Assembly: GCF_047302405.1 (NCBI RefSeq)
Contig: NZ_CP154853.1
Span: 2,542,001-2,606,000, forward strand
Direction: 5' to 3'
DNA length: 64,000 bases
DNA from: Alkalihalobacillus sp047302405
GTDB lineage: Bacteria; Bacillota; Bacilli; Bacillales; Bacillaceae_D
Position 1 is the first letter of the stretch, and each line of letters opens with the position of its first letter. The translations under genes and the position numbers were made by a program. A model generated the notes under the pieces. The model ran no database searches. It saw only the letters and a list, made by a program, of their open reading frames with translations, and was not told the origin of the DNA. Positions 61,442-64,000 of this stretch are shown piece by piece.

Positions 61442-63193
61442 ATGAAATTATCAGAACAATATGAACAACTATTAACAGCATTTCCTAATAAAACGACGAA
61501 AACGACGATTAAGGACTTAGCAAAGATCTTATATTGCTCTGAGCGTCATACCAAAAACATTATCACAAATTTTAAAAAGGCAGGTTGGATTCATTGGAAG
61601 TCTGGAAGTGGGCGCGGAAATTTTTCTACTCTTACACTCCTGTACGAGTACGAGGAATTTATTACAAAAATCGCCGAGGAAATGGCCTCCACTCATTCGA
61701 TTGATGAAGCGATCTCCTTCATAAAATCGAAACCATTAAACTCGATTCAAAAGGATCGATTTATTGATTGGTTGTTTTCTAACTTGATTAATATCGAGGA
61801 GGAGCTCACAACAAACAATGCCGATCACTTACGATTTGCTTCCTATCGCCCTTTGCCAAGTTTAGACCCTTTTGACGTGAATCGACGCTCCGAAAACCAT
61901 ATGATGCGACACTTATTTAATCAATTAGTTACTTTTGATGAAAGGACTCAAAGCTTTTTGCCGGAAATAGCTCATACTTGGAAAGTCTGTCCGCTCGACA
62001 AAACATGGACATTTTATTTAAGAAAACAAGTCCTCTTTCACAATGGCGATGAGCTTACCGCCGAAGATGTTTGTTTTAGTTTTCTACGTCACAACGATTC
62101 GAACTCTGCTTACCATTGGATTATGGAAGCAGTAGAGGATGTTAGGGCACTTAATCGTTATACTGTAACGTTTACATTAAAGCATCCCGATCCCTATTTC
62201 CTCACCCTTGCCTCATCTTTAGGCGGCAGTCTTATTCGACCAGAACAAGCGAATAAACCAATCGGAACGGGACCATTTTTAGTTGATGTCAATAATGAGG
62301 ATAAGCTCACCTTGCAAGCGAATGAACGCTATTTTGGCTTACGGCCATTGCTTGATAAAGTGACCATGTATTTTTTTCCCCAAGTGTATGAAACATCGAC
62401 AATTGAAAATATCGCAACCGAAAAAAAGCTTAACTTTTATCAATATCCCAATTCAGTTAAAGCAAATTTAGCCTATGAAGAAAATTCAATTATCGACCGT
62501 GGCAGCAAACTATTATCCGTTAATATGAATCGCTCCATTGGTCAGGACCTTTATTTAAGAAAGGCCATTAACATCACTCTTTCACGAACGAAAATGATTC
62601 AAGAATTAACAGGGAATCGCCATGTCCCTGCCTATAGAATGTTTTCTGAATCCGAAGCGAAATGGAATTCTTCTTTTTTAAAAGCGAGGGAGCTTTTAAG
62701 CAAAAGTCAATATGATGACACTCCATTACATTTATATTCTTATGTAGGGGCAGGCAATGAAAAGGATGGCGAGTGGATCCAGCGCGAATTAAAAAAGCTT
62801 GGTGTAACCGTCACCCTACACTTCCTGCCTTTAAAAGAGCTCCATACATTGCCTCTTAGCCAAATATCCGACTTTTTACTTGGAGAACAGTTATCAGATG
62901 AAAACCTTCATTATACTTATTTATCGGCCTACTTTGGCACTCATAGCTTCATGCAATACCATTTAACAAATAAATGGAAATATGATTTAAAACAAGCCCT
63001 GCTCAAGCTACCTGAAGAAAAGGAACGTTTGAAAAAACTGAGCCAAATGGAAGAAAGTCTATGTGAGCAGCACGCCCTTATTTATCTTTATCGTTTACAA
63101 CAGTCAGCTATTTACCCAAATGATTTAAAAAATATCCATTTGAATGCCTTAGGTTGGGTCGATTATACAAAACTTTGGTATCGCCATGATTAG
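61442..63193 (+). CDS. SgrR-like regulator (HTH + solute-binding domain)
   Basis: A 583-residue protein. The N-terminal HTH (KTTKTTIKDLAKILYCSERHTKNIITNFKKAGWIHWKSGSGRGN, about 16-60) matches the SgrR family. The rest is a SBP_bac_5 fold (RSENHMMRHLFNQLVTFDER, SFLPEIAHTWKVCPLDKTWTFYLRKQVLFHNGDELTAEDV). In enteric bacteria SgrR responds to sugar-phosphate stress and uses its binding domain as a sensor. Here the divergent MFS gene is the likely target, as in several Bacillus species. AGAGGTTGATG serves as RBS. Confidence 0.87.
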   Translation: MKLSEQYEQLLTAFPNKTTKTTIKDLAKILYCSERHTKNIITNFKKAGWIHWKSGSGRGNFSTLTLLYEYEEFITKIAEEMASTHSIDEAISFIKSKPLNSIQKDRFIDWLFSNLINIEEELTTNNADHLRFASYRPLPSLDPFDVNRRSENHMMRHLFNQLVTFDERTQSFLPEIAHTWKVCPLDKTWTFYLRKQVLFHNGDELTAEDVCFSFLRHNDSNSAYHWIMEAVEDVRALNRYTVTFTLKHPDPYFLTLASSLGGSLIRPEQANKPIGTGPFLVDVNNEDKLTLQANERYFGLRPLLDKVTMYFFPQVYETSTIENIATEKKLNFYQYPNSVKANLAYEENSIIDRGSKLLSVNMNRSIGQDLYLRKAINITLSRTKMIQELTGNRHVPAYRMFSESEAKWNSSFLKARELLSKSQYDDTPLHLYSYVGAGNEKDGEWIQRELKKLGVTVTLHFLPLKELHTLPLSQISDFLLGEQLSDENLHYTYLSAYFGTHSFMQYHLTNKWKYDLKQALLKLPEEKERLKKLSQMEESLCEQHALIYLYRLQQSAIYPNDLKNIHLNALGWVDYTKLWYRHD

Positions 63194-63275
63194 TCCACCT
63201 TTCAGACTATTTAAATATAACTAAAAATGAAGATTAACTCTCCCATTAATATCGAATTATAGTATAATAAGACTA

Positions 63276-63289
63276 TGCAAACGATTTCA
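63276..63289 (+). promoter_or_regulatory. cre-like site upstream of the chemoreceptor-like gene
   Basis: TGCAAACGATTTCA deviates from the cre consensus at one fixed position (C for W). It lies just after TATAAT (63263-63268), 26 bp before the ATG. Confidence 0.4.
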
Positions 63290-63314
63290 TTACGAAATAT
63301 TTAGGGGGCGTCGA

Positions 63315-64000
63315 ATGAAAAGAGTAAAAGAAAAGAAAAACAGCCGCTTTCGTTTTTTACTGAAGCATAAGCTACTTGTTGTTGTTTTTAGCATTGTCGT
63401 TATTAATGTCGCTTTTGTCACCATGCTTTTTATGAACAACCAACAAGTTCAAAAAGAAGTCGCCAATATGAATGCTGCTCTTCATGTGAAAGATGACTAC
63501 TTCTCTATGGTTCAAAACATTCAACAAGTTGGCTTAATCCAGTATGATATTTTGACTGGAAATTATACGAATAATCGAGTGAATGAATTAGAAGCAAAGC
63601 ATTTAATCGCCAATGAAATGCTGACAAAAATTGATCCTTTTATGGAAAGTCAGCCTAACTTACAAGGTTATTTCGAACTACTGAAATCAGTCGAAGCTGA
63701 ATTCCAGAACATTAGCGAGTTATACTTGTCAGAGCCTATTTTTGGAGAACGTGCTCAACGAATTACAACCGAAGCATCAACTCGTATTACAAATAATTTA
63801 ATTGATTTAGAACGTGCGACAAATCCGATTGACGAATATTTCACAGAAAATATGACCGCTCATATCGAAGCGTTAAATGATCGTATGACCACATCAAGTG
63901 TCTTGTTAATCATCGCCACGCTCTCATTAACGATCATATCTTTTATGATTATTTTCTTGTTCGGTCGTCACTTAAATGATGGAGTCCTAAAAATCTTCAA
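63315..64000 (+). CDS. Methyl-accepting chemotaxis-like sensor, 3' end outside window
   Basis: A frame open from ATG 63315 to the window end (about 228 residues). It shows a basic N-terminus (MKRVKEKKNSRFRFLLKHKL), a first span (about 20-40), an extracellular helical sensor region of about 150 residues (EANLQGYFELLKSVEAEFQN-like), and a second span (about 195-218) followed by RHLNDGVLKIF, the usual start of a HAMP domain. This is the layout of a chemoreceptor or a sensor kinase; the signalling domain is off the window. AGGGGGCG is the RBS. Confidence 0.75.
   Translation, partial: MKRVKEKKNSRFRFLLKHKLLVVVFSIVVINVAFVTMLFMNNQQVQKEVANMNAALHVKDDYFSMVQNIQQVGLIQYDILTGNYTNNRVNELEAKHLIANEMLTKIDPFMESQPNLQGYFELLKSVEAEFQNISELYLSEPIFGERAQRITTEASTRITNNLIDLERATNPIDEYFTENMTAHIEALNDRMTTSSVLLIIATLSLTIISFMIIFLFGRHLNDGVLKIF

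Overview
The window reads as chromosomal DNA from a low-GC, spore-forming Bacillaceae species (Bacillota). The evidence is a B. subtilis-like gene set: the yhbA/yhbB/trmL and yhbD/bactofilin groups, a complete sigY-yxlCDEFG operon, a SleL/YaaH-type spore cortex hydrolase, CtsR heptads, and a yybP-ykoY manganese riboswitch. AGGAGG ribosome binding sites with frequent GTG/TTG starts also fit. No rRNA, tRNA or CRISPR array was seen. The genus cannot be fixed; an alkaliphilic Bacillus-like genus is only a guess from the very acidic secreted amylase.

Layout. 0-9 kb: a class A penicillin-binding protein cut by the left edge, then trmL, a YhbB-type amidase, ogt, queG, a B3/B4-domain protein and dps. 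9-20 kb: SDR, catalase, azoreductase, an FAH/amidase pair with an apparent active-site deletion in the amidase, a YhfC-type membrane protein and PEP carboxylase. 20-31 kb: TetR, GNAT, LysM-GH18 hydrolase, Nudix, alpha/beta hydrolase, bactofilin + YhbD, endonuclease Q, an SF2 helicase and a COG3910-type ATPase. 31-35 kb: a riboswitch-controlled ykvA-terC unit and an FAD oxidoreductase. 35-39.5 kb: a CtsR-type promoter, an IS110-family (IS1111-like) element, and clpE. 39.6-44 kb: the sigY operon and an SDF-family symporter. 44-54 kb: a NERD-domain protein, a 51-bp tandem hairpin array, a cell-wall-anchored amylase/pullulanase under CcpA- and LacI-type sites, a TPR-dynamin-like protein, a transglutaminase-like protein and a double GNAT. 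55-64 kb: an ABC exporter behind a MerR-type promoter, YeeN, YwaF, HAD phosphatase, MFS transporter, a divergent SgrR-like regulator, and the start of a chemotaxis-receptor-like protein cut by the right edge.

The most unusual content is in the dispersed non-coding DNA. (1) At least five copies of a ~120-bp hairpin element show compensatory changes in two stems. Four of the five end directly at the Shine-Dalgarno sequence of a gene in the same orientation (dps, the SleL-like gene, the COG3910 ATPase, clpE). (2) A GC-rich repeat is interrupted by the IS110 element. Comparison with intact copies gives the probable insertion point, with a 2-bp AG at each junction, and the long 3' non-coding end of the element can fold into bridge-RNA-like hairpins. 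(3) That insertion lies between a consensus CtsR-controlled promoter and clpE, so the transposase now sits directly under what looks like the clpE heat-shock promoter. (4) A 903-bp non-coding element has inverted termini and a 4-bp target duplication; a truncated copy lies 33 kb away in opposite orientation.
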